A stretch of 64,000 bases of DNA from Sphaerobacter thermophilus DSM 20745 (GTDB taxonomy: Bacteria; Chloroflexota; Chloroflexia; Thermomicrobiales; Thermomicrobiaceae), in contig NC_013523.1 in the NCBI RefSeq assembly GCF_000024985.1, positions 806,001 to 870,000 of the forward strand, written 5' to 3'. Below, in pieces: positions 1 through 10,114 of the stretch. The position numbers and the translations under genes were made by a program. A model generated the notes under the pieces. It did no database searches and was not told the DNA's origin. It was given only the letters and a program-made list of their open reading frames with translations. Positions within the stretch are counted from its first letter, which is position 1. The number at the start of each line of letters is the position of its first letter.

Positions 1-45
1 GTAGTTCTTGGTCAGATCGTGAACTGACAGAATTGTAACCGGCAT
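1..45 (-). CDS. ABC-type ATP-binding protein, N-terminal fragment (runs off left edge)
   Basis: Reading leftward from an ATG at 45, the first 15 codons give MPVTILSVHDLTKNY, the usual first beta strand of an ABC-transporter ATPase or ABC-F protein (the LTKNYG region before Walker A). A strong ribosome-binding site, GAGGAAG, lies about 6 nt upstream on the minus strand (near 52-58). The rest of the gene, including Walker A, lies outside the window, so neither transporter partner nor ABC-F status can be decided. Confidence 0.6.
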   Translation of the reverse strand, partial: MPVTILSVHDLTKNY

Positions 46-453
46 GCTGCTTCTTCCTCATACTCGATCCCGCGTGTCTAGTGTTCACTTTCCAGGGCGC
101 GGGGCACAATAACCCCTTCGCCCGGCTAGACCGCGGTTCTGAGGATCAGCGGCCGGTTCACTGGAAGGTACGGGTCGCGGCCGTGGCAGGGGAACGCGCG
201 GACGGACGCACCCCACGGCGGTGCGCCTGCCACACATGATCCATCGTACCGGTTCGATTCGTACGCGATCATGCCGATAGCTTACACGGTCGTCACCGAC
301 ATGCCAAGGTGGGCGTTCTACCGTTGGATGGTGGCGGTATCCGGGAGTTGTGGCCCTCTTTGTCGGCGCGTGCTGGCACCGTATAATCCCGGAGCGATCA
401 GTATGGTGTAGGAGTGCAGCGCGCCCCGGCGGTCCGAAGCGGAAGGGAAGTCG
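46..453. other. Intergenic region between divergent ABC-ATPase and lysA genes
   Basis: About 400 bases without a convincing gene. It holds the start signals of the leftward ABC-type gene and, at its right end, a promoter for lysA. No long inverted repeat or known riboswitch was recognised. Confidence 0.5.
360..387 (+). promoter_or_regulatory. Predicted sigma-70 promoter of lysA
   Basis: TTGTCG at 360-365 and a perfect TATAAT at 382-387, separated by 16 nt, lie about 65 nt before the lysA start. The -10 match is exact and the -35 match partial. Confidence 0.55.
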
Positions 454-1779
454 ATGGTCTGGCCGGTCACGACCGAGCGCGATGGCTCGGGTCAGTTGAT
501 CATCGGCGGGGTACCGGTATCCCAGCTAGCCGATGAATATGGAACCCCGCTCTACATCTACGATGAGGCGACCCTGCGCCAGCGTGCGGATGCCTATCGC
601 CAGGCCTTCGAGCGCCACTACCCGCGGGCGCGCGTCGTGTACGCCGGAAAGGCGTATCTGGCGACGTGGCTGCTGCCGCTCCTCGACGAGGCGGGGCTGT
701 GGCTGGACGTGGTGTCGGGTGGGGAACTCTACCTGGCCGTGCGCGGCGGGTTCCCGGCCGAGCGTATCGTCTTCCACGGCAACAACAAGACGCCGGAGGA
801 ACTGGCACTGGCGCTCGAGCTGGGCGTCGGCGAGGTGGTCATCGACAACCACTACGAAATCGAGTTGCTGGCCCAGTTGACCGCCGAGCGCCAGGTCGCG
901 CTCGACGTCCTGCTCCGGGTGAACCCGGGAGTGGATGCCCACACCCACGAGTACCGGAAGACCGGCATCGTCGATTCGAAGTTCGGGCTGTTGATCCAGT
1001 CGGGTGACGCGGCGCGAGCGGTTGAACGGATCCGCGCGGTGCCGGGCCTGCGCCTGCGTGGCTACCACGCGCACATCGGCTCGCAAATCGCGGAGACGGA
1101 GCCGTTCGCGACGACGATCAACGTGCTCTTCGCCTTTGCTGCCGAGATGCGGGACCGTTTCGGCGTGGTGCCGGATCAGATCAGCCCTGGCGGTGGGTGG
1201 GCGATCCCGTACGAGAGCGACGATCCCGACGCCGCGATCGAGCCCTACGCCGCCGCCGTGGCGGGGAGCGCGCTGCAGGCAGCCGAACGTTGGGGGTTCG
1301 ACCCGCCGGTGCTCACGGTCGAACCGGGGCGCTCGATCGTCGGCCCTGCCGGGGTGGCGGTCTACCGCGTCGGGGCGATCAAGGATATTCCGGGCGTGCG
1401 CCGCTACGTTTGCGTCGACGGCGGGATGGCAGACAACATCCGACCCCCGCTCTACGGGGCGCGCTACACCGCGGCTCTGGCCAACCGGGATGGCGCCGGA
1501 AGCGACCACGCCGTGGTGACCATCGCCGGGAAGTACTGCGAGTCGGGCGACGTGCTCATCCGGGATGTGGAGCTGCCGACCGTGGAGCCGGGCGATCTGC
1601 TCGCGCTCCCAGCGGCGGGCGCCTACTGCCTGGCGATGGCGAGCAACTACAACCTGGCGCTCCGGCCGGCCGTGGTGGCCGTCGCGGATGGCCGGGCGCG
1701 GCTCGTGCAGCGGCGCGAGCGCTACGAGGACCTGCTGGCGCGGGAGGTGGTGGTGGTCCCGAATCAGACCGGTGAATGA
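454..1779 (+). CDS. lysA: Diaminopimelate decarboxylase
   Basis: 441 residues, the usual length. This PLP enzyme of fold type III decarboxylates meso-diaminopimelate to L-lysine, the last step of lysine synthesis, in the cytoplasm. Visible signatures are the PLP-lysine region VVYAGKAY (Lys66), HIGSQI near residue 206, the glycine loop SPGGGW for PLP phosphate, EPGRSIVGPAG near 290 and the substrate-binding KYCESGDVL near 360. The ATG at 454 follows GAAGGGAAG. It ends about 90 nt before rpoD. The family also contains ornithine/arginine decarboxylases, but the CESGD motif and overall spacing fit LysA. Confidence 0.93.
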   Translation: MVWPVTTERDGSGQLIIGGVPVSQLADEYGTPLYIYDEATLRQRADAYRQAFERHYPRARVVYAGKAYLATWLLPLLDEAGLWLDVVSGGELYLAVRGGFPAERIVFHGNNKTPEELALALELGVGEVVIDNHYEIELLAQLTAERQVALDVLLRVNPGVDAHTHEYRKTGIVDSKFGLLIQSGDAARAVERIRAVPGLRLRGYHAHIGSQIAETEPFATTINVLFAFAAEMRDRFGVVPDQISPGGGWAIPYESDDPDAAIEPYAAAVAGSALQAAERWGFDPPVLTVEPGRSIVGPAGVAVYRVGAIKDIPGVRRYVCVDGGMADNIRPPLYGARYTAALANRDGAGSDHAVVTIAGKYCESGDVLIRDVELPTVEPGDLLALPAAGAYCLAMASNYNLALRPAVVAVADGRARLVQRRERYEDLLAREVVVVPNQTGE

Positions 1780-1872
1780 GCGTGGGCGTTTGCATTTTGG
1801 TATTCGGCGTAGTATCACTGCGACACCGCTCCAGACCAGTGCTCGTCCCGTGGACTGGGGAGAGCGTCTAGC

Positions 1873-3489
1873 GTGGCTGAGGCGATGAGATTCCGCTATT
1901 CGGCTGACGGATTTGAAGACCCCGTGGACCCGGTGTCTATGAGCGGCGAGGGTGCCGACGGTATCTCCGGCGATGACCGTGCCGATGAGCTGGCCATCCG
2001 GAGGATCATCGAGCGTGCCCGCGAGCAGGGCTACCTCTCGGCCGAGGAACTGGCGGATGTAGCCTCCGCGCCGGGTGGGGCAGCCGCGGTCGATGCCATC
2101 ACGTCCCAGCTCGCGGAGATGAACGTACCCGTGCTCGACCCGGCCGAGGACGCGCCGGACTTGCCCGACGTCGCGGCTGTCGAAGCCGATAACGACCTCT
2201 TCTCCACCGAGCTCTCCGATGTCGATCTCAGCGGAGTCAGCCTCGACGACCCGGTCCGGATTTACCTGCGCGAGATCGGGCGGGTGCAGCTCCTCACCGG
2301 CGAGCAGGAGGTGGCGCTGGCGCAGGCGATGGAGCGCGGCGACTACATCTTCCGCCTGCAGCAGGAGCTCCAGGGAGGCAACGGCGACCGGCCGAGCGCG
2401 GCGGGGATCGGCTGGACGGTCTACCGCACGCTGCGCGAGGGCTGGCCGCTGACCATCGCCTTCTATCGCGCCGCGTTCCCGGATCAACCGGCCACCACCA
2501 AGACACGGGTTCTGGCGGCTGTCCTGCCGCTGACCGAGGAGATGGAGCCCGCGATCCAGGCGGTCGGCGAGGAGTTTGGTGTCAGCCGCGAGGAGCTGGA
2601 GGAGAGCCTGCGGCGGCGACGAATTGAGTACGACCTGCTCCCGTCGCCGATCCAGGAGTTGATCCGGCCGGTCGACGCGTTCCCGACCGACGAGGAAGTG
2701 TGGGAGCTCCTCCGCCGCGACGAAGCGGCGCTCCAGGCGCGGTGGGAAGAGTTCGTGGTCCGTGGGGACATCGCGCGCAAGAAGCTGACTGAGGCCAACC
2801 TGCGATTGGTGGTGAGTGTCGCCAAGAAGTACGGCGGGCGCGGCATGTCGATGCTGGATCTGGTGCAGGAGGGTAACCTCGGTCTGATCCGCGCCGTCGA
2901 GAAGTTCCAGCACCACAAGGGGTTCAAGTTCTCGACCTACGCCACCTGGTGGATTCGCCAGGCTATCACCCGGGCGATCGCCGACCAGGCCCGCACGATT
3001 CGGATCCCGGTCCACATGGTAGAGCAGATCAACCGGTTGATCCGGACCTCGCGCCGGTTGCAGCAGGAGTTGGGGCGCGAGCCGACCTCCGAGGAGATCG
3101 CGGCCGAGATGGGCCTGCCGCCGGACAAGGTCCGCGAGATCCTGAAGATCTCCCAGGAACCGGTGTCACTGGAGATGCCCATCGGCGAAGAAGAAGACAG
3201 CAACCTGGGCGACTTCATCGAGGACTCCAAGGCGCTGGCGCCGTCGGACGCGGCCTCGCTCAAGCTGCTCAAGGAGCAGGTGGACGACGTGCTTGGCTCC
3301 CTGGGCGACCGGGAGCGGCGGGTGCTTGAGCTGCGGTTCGGGCTGGACGACGGCCGCACCCGGACGCTGGAAGAGGTCGGGCGCGAGTTCGGCGTCACGC
3401 GGGAGCGCATCCGGCAGATCGAGGCGAAGGCGCTTCGGAAGCTACGCCATCCCAGCCGCAGCAAGAAGCTGCGCGACTACCTGGAGTAG
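1873..3489 (+). CDS. rpoD: Primary RNA polymerase sigma factor (RpoD/SigA)
   Basis: 538 residues; directs core RNA polymerase to housekeeping promoters. Region 1.2 ([12 protein letters not shown]) starts near residue 121. A long non-conserved region of about 150 residues follows, as in primary sigma factors. Region 2 (from [18 protein letters not shown], near 305, with the -10 recognition helix around [14 protein letters not shown]), region 3 and region 4 ([19 protein letters not shown], near the C-terminus) are intact. The start is a GTG at 1873; an ATG five codons later is possible. The chart of promoters in this window (TTGACA/TATAAT types) agrees with such a sigma factor. Confidence 0.95.
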   Translation: MAEAMRFRYSADGFEDPVDPVSMSGEGADGISGDDRADELAIRRIIERAREQGYLSAEELADVASAPGGAAAVDAITSQLAEMNVPVLDPAEDAPDLPDVAAVEADNDLFSTELSDVDLSGVSLDDPVRIYLREIGRVQLLTGEQEVALAQAMERGDYIFRLQQELQGGNGDRPSAAGIGWTVYRTLREGWPLTIAFYRAAFPDQPATTKTRVLAAVLPLTEEMEPAIQAVGEEFGVSREELEESLRRRRIEYDLLPSPIQELIRPVDAFPTDEEVWELLRRDEAALQARWEEFVVRGDIARKKLTEANLRLVVSVAKKYGGRGMSMLDLVQEGNLGLIRAVEKFQHHKGFKFSTYATWWIRQAITRAIADQARTIRIPVHMVEQINRLIRTSRRLQQELGREPTSEEIAAEMGLPPDKVREILKISQEPVSLEMPIGEEEDSNLGDFIEDSKALAPSDAASLKLLKEQVDDVLGSLGDRERRVLELRFGLDDGRTRTLEEVGREFGVTRERIRQIEAKALRKLRHPSRSKKLRDYLE

Positions 3490-5200
<1,711 letters not shown>

Positions 5201-5223
5201 GCGGCGTAGGGAAGGGCTGTGGG

Positions 5224-5829
5224 ATGGAGAAGATCGACCCGCGACAGTCGCTCAAGGAGCTCTATGCACCCTCGGCCAAGGACGTGACCGAGGTGGTCGT
5301 CCCGCCGCTACGCTTCCTGATGATCGACGGGGACGGGGGACCGGACAGCGCGGCCTATCGCGAGGCGGTCGAGAGCCTCTTCGCTCTTGCCTACGGCGTC
5401 AAGTTCGCCGTGAAACGCCAGGCGTCGGTCGACTTCCGGGTCATGCCGCTCGAGTGCCTCTGGTGGGCGGACGACTACTCGGTCTTCCTGACGGGTGACC
5501 GGGAGTCCTGGCGCTGGACGGCGATGATCATGCAGCCTGAGCCGGTGACGGCCGAACTTGTCGAGCAGGTGCGGGAACAGGTCGCGGCCAAGAAAAAGCT
5601 ACCCGCGCTCGATCAGGTGCGTTTCGAGACCTTTGAGGAGGGACGGGCCGCGCAGATCCTGTACGTTGGCCCGTACGCTGACGAAGGGCCGACGATCCAG
5701 CGTTTGCACCAGTTCATCGCCGACCGCGGTGGTTCGCTGACCGGCAAGCACCACGAGATCTACCTCAACGACCCCAGCCGCACTGCGCCGGAGAAGTTGA
5801 AGACGATCCTGCGCCAGCCGTTCGTCTGA
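5224..5829 (+). CDS. GyrI-like small-molecule-binding domain protein
   Basis: 201 residues with no DNA-binding domain. The pattern (VVPPLRFLMIDGDGGPDS at the start, an AYGVKFAVK segment, YVGPYADEGPTIQRLHQF near the C-terminus, then KHHEIYLNDPSRTAPEKLKTILRQP) matches the stand-alone GyrI-like/SOUL-type family related to the ligand-binding domains of AraC/MerR regulators. Such proteins are thought to bind or sometimes hydrolyse xenobiotics; the ligand here is unknown. It lies 23 nt after obg with an AG-rich ribosome-binding site and is followed by a strong terminator shared with the convergent rhodanese gene. Confidence 0.75.
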   Translation: MEKIDPRQSLKELYAPSAKDVTEVVVPPLRFLMIDGDGGPDSAAYREAVESLFALAYGVKFAVKRQASVDFRVMPLECLWWADDYSVFLTGDRESWRWTAMIMQPEPVTAELVEQVREQVAAKKKLPALDQVRFETFEEGRAAQILYVGPYADEGPTIQRLHQFIADRGGSLTGKHHEIYLNDPSRTAPEKLKTILRQPFV

Positions 5830-5853
5830 GCGGCGGATCGCAGGCGATACCAG

Positions 5854-5888
5854 GAGCGCGGGCGATGATCAATTCATCGCCCGCGCTC
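5854..5888. terminator. Bidirectional terminator hairpin
   Basis: A perfect 15-bp stem (GAGCGCGGGCGATGA with its complement) and a 5-nt loop sit between two convergent genes. There is no long T-run on either side, so it may be a bidirectional stem of the kind common in high-G+C genomes. Confidence 0.7.
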
Positions 5889-5924
5889 TGACCTTGCAGG
5901 CCGCACCGCGAATCGGCTTGGGTG

Positions 5925-6308
5925 CTAAGGCTCGACCGGAAGTCCCTGATCGCGCCACGCGGTGAACCCGCCTTCGAGGTGGGCGACCCGGCGGTAGCCC
6001 ATCTGCTGAAGCGTGTCGGCGGCCAGGGCTGAGCGACCGCCTGCGCTGCAGTACAGGATGATGTCCTGCTCGGGGTCGAACTCCTCCCGGTGATAGGACG
6101 TGGTGGGATCGGCGTAGAACTCCAGCATCCCCCGCGGCGCTGAAACCGACCCCGGGATCGCGCCGTTCTCCTCGCGCTCCTCCGGCTCGCGCAGGTCGAC
6201 CAGGACGACGTTGCCCCGCTTGAGCTCGGCGGCTACCTCGTCGGGCGAGAGGTTCCTGATGCGGGACTTGGCCTCGGCTACCATCTCCGCTGCGGTCTTC
6301 TTCGCCAC
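5925..6308 (-). CDS. Single-domain rhodanese-like sulfurtransferase
   Basis: 127 residues. Rhodanese fold with the LVDLREPEE CH2A-type motif near 36-43 and the active-site loop YCSAGGRS, in which Cys87 would carry the persulfide; the C-terminal LEGGFTAWRDQGLPV is the family end. It transfers sulfane sulfur to an unknown acceptor in the cytoplasm. I chose the GTG at 6308 because AGAGGAG lies 7 nt upstream; a longer reading frame upstream has no family similarity. It lies downstream of the sugar kinase gene on the same strand after about 170 nt. Confidence 0.88.
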   Translation of the reverse strand: MAKKTAAEMVAEAKSRIRNLSPDEVAAELKRGNVVLVDLREPEEREENGAIPGSVSAPRGMLEFYADPTTSYHREEFDPEQDIILYCSAGGRSALAADTLQQMGYRRVAHLEGGFTAWRDQGLPVEP

Positions 6309-6480
6309 GCTCGGCACTCCTCTCTTCGCGGCCCGCGGCGGTAGCATCGGCGATCGTCCGGGTGTCTCGTTGTGCCCGTGCCGGCGACTGCCGACCGGGT
6401 GAGACGCCGCCGGGTATGGTTCACGTAGCAAGCGCCGCGGGTGCGTATGCGCTGTTCGAGCCGTTCCGCGTGCTTGAAGA

Positions 6481-7467
6481 TCAACTTCCAGCAGGATGAG
6501 TGCCGCAATCCTGGCGCGAGGCGTGATCCCTTGCCGTGCGAGCAAGGAATGCGGCGACGTCCGCGGTGGTCGGGAGTGCGTCGATGGCGCCGTGGCGCGT
6601 CGTCGCGAGAGCGCCGACGGCCGCGGCGAAGGCGATGTCGTCCGCCGAGTAGTGGAAGCCGGTGGCGACCCCGCGGGCGATAAGTGCGGCCGTGAAGGCG
6701 TCCCCGGCGCCGGTCTCGTCGACGGTCTGCACCACGAACGCGGGCTGATGCCCGCTCATCTCAGGCGTCCAGTAGTCGCAGCCCGCTGCGCCGTGGGAGA
6801 GTACGCGGAGGCGTGCCCGCGGTGCGACATCGGGCAGGTCGTCGGTCGTGATGCCGAGGATCGTCATGTCCTCCGCGCTGACCTTCAGCACCGTAACCGC
6901 GCGGGCGATCCGCCAACACGCCTCGCGTGCCGCAGCCCCGGCGGCGAGGAACTGCGGCCGGGGATTCGGGTCGAAGCAGACGGGGACGCCCGCGGCAATC
7001 GCTAGGTCGACCGCCCGCAGGGCCGCGCTGCGGGAAGGCTCAGTCGTGAGAGGCAGCGCGCCGAGATAGAGCGCGGCGGCGCCGGCGATCGCTTCGGCCG
7101 GGAGGTCGTCCGGGCTCAGGAGGCTGTCGGCCGGCGGGTGTCCGTAGAAGGTGAACCCGCGCTGCCCTGCGGGCCCGGTCACGACGGCAAGGCGCGTCTG
7201 GGCCGCGGAAACGCGCCTAACCCAGCGGGTGTCGACACCCTCCGTCGCCAGCCGGTCGAGGAGCACTGGGGCGAATGGATCGTCCGCGGCGACGGCCCCG
7301 ACGAACGCCGACGGGACGCCGAGCCGCGCTAGCGCAACCGCGACGTTGGCCGGGGCGCCGCCAACTCGCGGCACGAAGCTCTCGACGGCCGCCGCGGGAC
7401 CGGGCGGGTGGCCGATCAGGTCGATCAGGATCTCTCCGAGGCAGAGGACAGGGGCGGGGGTGGTCAC
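6481..7467 (-). CDS. PfkB-family carbohydrate kinase (fructokinase-like)
   Basis: 328 residues, ribokinase/PfkB fold. The N-terminal CLGEILIDLIG and VGGAPANVAVALARLG motifs and the C-terminal DETGAGDAFTAALI signature (catalytic Asp in GAGD) are intact. It phosphorylates a sugar, most likely fructose by resemblance to bacterial fructokinases, but substrate cannot be fixed from sequence. Its GTG start at 7467 is 5 nt after the relA/spoT stop, so the two are probably cotranscribed, with the ribosome-binding site inside the relA end. Confidence 0.85.
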   Translation of the reverse strand: MTTPAPVLCLGEILIDLIGHPPGPAAAVESFVPRVGGAPANVAVALARLGVPSAFVGAVAADDPFAPVLLDRLATEGVDTRWVRRVSAAQTRLAVVTGPAGQRGFTFYGHPPADSLLSPDDLPAEAIAGAAALYLGALPLTTEPSRSAALRAVDLAIAAGVPVCFDPNPRPQFLAAGAAAREACWRIARAVTVLKVSAEDMTILGITTDDLPDVAPRARLRVLSHGAAGCDYWTPEMSGHQPAFVVQTVDETGAGDAFTAALIARGVATGFHYSADDIAFAAAVGALATTRHGAIDALPTTADVAAFLARTARDHASRQDCGTHPAGS

Positions 7468-7472
7468 GGCGC

Positions 7473-9719
7473 TCAGGCGGGACGTGGTCCGGGTGCTGCC
7501 TCGCGCCGTACGTCGTAAACGTCGCGGATGGTCTCCAGCTTCTGCAGCACCCGGCTGAGCTGCTGTACGCTCTCGACTTCGAGGGTCATCAGCACGGTGA
7601 CCGTCCGGTCGTCATTCACGCCGGTCAGCACCGAGAGCATGTTGACCTTCTCTTCGGCGACGAGGGTGGTGATGTCGCGCAGCAGGCCAACACGGTCCCA
7701 CGCTTCCAGGCGGACGTTCACCGGGTAGGTTTGCCGCTGGTCGTTCCCCCAACTCACCTGCACCAGCCGGCCGGGCTCGTCGACGTGCGCCACGTTGTGG
7801 CAATCGGTGCGGTGTACGGTGATGCCCCGCCCGCGCGTGACGTAGCCGATGATCGGGTCGCCGTACACGGGCTTGCAGCAGGCCGCCAACCGGGTGTAGA
7901 GGTCACCCACACCCTGGACCCGCAAACCCGGGAGGGCCGGCTGCGCGCTCGCCTTGCTCGAGTGTGTGAGTACCTGCGGCTCGGCATGCTCGGCCAGCCG
8001 GGACGCGATCTGCTGCGGCGTGATAGCGCCGTACCCGATCGCGGCCAGGAAGTCCTCGACCTTCTGGTAGCGCGGGAACTGCTTGGCGATGTCCTCCAGC
8101 TTGGCGTCGATGCCCAGCCGCCGCAACTCGCGATCGAGGATTTCGCGTCCCTGGGCGATGTTCTCCTCACGCTCCTGGCGACGGAACCACTGCCGCACCT
8201 TCTCGCGCGCCGATGCGGTGGTGATGTAGCCGCTGCTGGACATCAGCCAGTCCCGGCTGGGGCCGACCTTCGTCTTCGACGTCATGATCTGGACGACCTG
8301 GCCGTTCTGCAGCCGGTAGTTGAGCGGCACGAGCTGGTTGTTCACCTTGGCGCCGACGCACTGGTGGCCCACCTCGGTGTGGATGCGGTAGGCGAAGTCG
8401 ACCGGGGTCGCGCCCGCAGGCAGCTCGATGATGTCGCCCTTCGGCGTGAAGACGTAGATCATCTCCTGGAAGACGTCCGACTTGAGCGACTCGACGAACT
8501 CCTGCGCGTCGACCACCTCGTCGCGCCAGTCCATCAGTTGCCGGAGCCAGGCGATCTTCGCCTCTACGTTCGGGTCGGGTCGGGCACCCTCCTTGTAACG
8601 CCAGTGGGCCGCGATGCCGTACTCGGCGACGTGGTGCATCTCGGCCGTGCGGATCTGGATCTCGAGCGGGTGGCCGTCCGGACCCAGGACCGCGGTGTGG
8701 ATCGACTGGTACATGCTCTCCTTCGGCGTCGCGATGTAGTCGTCGAACTCACCCGGGATCGGGTGCCACATCGTGTGGATGACGCCGAGGGCGCCGTAGC
8801 AATCCTTCTTCTCGTCGACGATGACGCGGACGCCGAGGACGTCGTAGATCTCGTCGAAGCTCCGGCCCTTGCGCTCCATCTTCCGGGCGATCGACGTGAT
8901 GTGCTTTTCGCGCGCGGAGATCTCGGCTCGAATCCCGGCCTCGGCCAGGGCCTTCGTCAGATCGTTGATGACGCGCTGCAGATACCGCTCGCGATCGGTG
9001 CCGCGCCGGTCGAGCGCCCGCTTGATCGAGAAATAGGTCTGCGGGTCGAGATAGCGCAGCGCCAGGTCTTCCAGCTCCGACTTGAGCTGCCAGATGCCGA
9101 GCCGGTTGGCGAGCGGCGCATAGATCTCCATCGTCTCCTGGGCGCTGCGGAGCTGCTTGGCACGCGGCATGTGCTCGAGCGTACGCATGTTGTGGAGCCG
9201 GTCGGCCAGCTTGATCAGCACCACGCGGACGTCGTCCACCATCGCCAGGAACATCTTGCGCAGGCTCTCGGCCTGCCGCTCCTTCTCCCGGGTGACCGAG
9301 TCCTCCTCGGTCGCCCACCGGATACGTCCTAGCTTGGTGACGCCGTCGACGAGCCGGGCGATCCGCTCCCCGAAGATCGTCGTCAACTCCTCGACGGAGG
9401 TATCGGTGTCCTCGATGACGTCGTGGAGCAGGGCAGCGCACAGCGTCTCCTGGTCGAGCTGCATTTCGGCCAGGATGATGGCTACCGCAAGCGGGTGTGA
9501 GATGTAGGGATCGCCAGAGCGCCGGAGCTTCCCGGCATGGGCCTGATCCGCGAACTCGTACGCCTTGCGCACGAGGGTCAGGTCCATACCGGGCATCCGC
9601 TCCCGGATGACCTGCTCCAGGTCGGCCCAGGTCGCGACCCTTTCTCCCGCTTCGCTGGGATGGGGCGACGCGACGGCCGCCTCGCGCTCTGACCGGTCGT
9701 CGATCTGTGGTGCAGACAT
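7473..9719 (-). CDS. rsh: Bifunctional (p)ppGpp synthetase/hydrolase (RelA/SpoT/Rsh)
   Basis: 748 residues from ATG 9719. It makes and degrades the stringent-response alarmone. The HD hydrolase domain (SHPLAVAIILAEM, ALLHDVIEDT) lies near residues 70-120. The synthetase domain (LADRLHNMRTL before it, then FDEIYDVLGVRVIV and YQSIHTAVLGPDG) follows at about 250-350. The TGS domain (IYVFTPKGDIIELPAGATPVDFAYRIHT) is near 420-450, and an ACT domain ends the protein. Because the HD motif is complete, both activities are likely. No good ribosome-binding site precedes ATG 9719; a longer start further upstream is possible. Confidence 0.93.
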   Translation of the reverse strand: MSAPQIDDRSEREAAVASPHPSEAGERVATWADLEQVIRERMPGMDLTLVRKAYEFADQAHAGKLRRSGDPYISHPLAVAIILAEMQLDQETLCAALLHDVIEDTDTSVEELTTIFGERIARLVDGVTKLGRIRWATEEDSVTREKERQAESLRKMFLAMVDDVRVVLIKLADRLHNMRTLEHMPRAKQLRSAQETMEIYAPLANRLGIWQLKSELEDLALRYLDPQTYFSIKRALDRRGTDRERYLQRVINDLTKALAEAGIRAEISAREKHITSIARKMERKGRSFDEIYDVLGVRVIVDEKKDCYGALGVIHTMWHPIPGEFDDYIATPKESMYQSIHTAVLGPDGHPLEIQIRTAEMHHVAEYGIAAHWRYKEGARPDPNVEAKIAWLRQLMDWRDEVVDAQEFVESLKSDVFQEMIYVFTPKGDIIELPAGATPVDFAYRIHTEVGHQCVGAKVNNQLVPLNYRLQNGQVVQIMTSKTKVGPSRDWLMSSSGYITTASAREKVRQWFRRQEREENIAQGREILDRELRRLGIDAKLEDIAKQFPRYQKVEDFLAAIGYGAITPQQIASRLAEHAEPQVLTHSSKASAQPALPGLRVQGVGDLYTRLAACCKPVYGDPIIGYVTRGRGITVHRTDCHNVAHVDEPGRLVQVSWGNDQRQTYPVNVRLEAWDRVGLLRDITTLVAEEKVNMLSVLTGVNDDRTVTVLMTLEVESVQQLSRVLQKLETIRDVYDVRREAAPGPRPA

Positions 9720-10114
9720 GTTCTCGGAACCCGCACGTGCAAGGATGTGGGTCAATACGCTGTAACTATACGTTCTCAGGTGCTCACTGTCAAAACGACG
9801 ACACGCGGGCCGGCTACCGGCGGGATCGGCGATTGTCGATCCCGCTAGTGTGCGATTCCGGCATGTTGCGTTGATGCAACCCACGTGCCGCCCCTACCCG
9901 GGAAGGTAGGTCCGGGTTTACCCCGCGGGGTAGGCAGCGAACCACCCTGCCGGGCGTGGTCGGGTCCACCGCCCATCCATAGCCTCACACACAACAAGTA
10001 GCGGGTGGGTGTCCACCGCGGCCGGCGGCTCGGAACAGGGGCGACGCCTGGCCGCCGGCCGGGGATGGCGCGTGGAGTGGGCCGGCACCAACCGGCAGAC
10101 AAGGAAGTCGAGCT
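9720..10114. other. Divergent regulatory region between rsh and the nos operon
   Basis: About 395 nt separate the two outward-reading genes. I see no gene here. It contains the FNR/NnrR-like site (separate entry), several G+C-rich inverted repeats around 9893-9935, and the nosZ ribosome-binding site (AAGGAAG near 10100). Confidence 0.5.
9866..9879 (+). promoter_or_regulatory. Candidate FNR/NnrR-type regulator site upstream of nosZ
   Basis: TTGCGTTGATGCAA is a 14-bp near-perfect palindrome with half-sites TTGCG/TGCAA and a 4-nt spacer. This is the geometry of Crp/Fnr-family sites (TTGAT-N4-ATCAA) and especially of nitric-oxide-responsive NnrR/DNR variants (TTG-N8-CAA). It lies 236 nt upstream of nosZ and about 150 nt upstream of rsh, so it could serve either gene. 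The regulator is not in the window. Confidence 0.45.

Noticed and set aside
7275-9332. 685-codon plus-strand open frame antisense to rsh and the sugar kinase
   Set aside because: Low-complexity shadow of two well-supported genes, with no ribosome-binding site or family motif.
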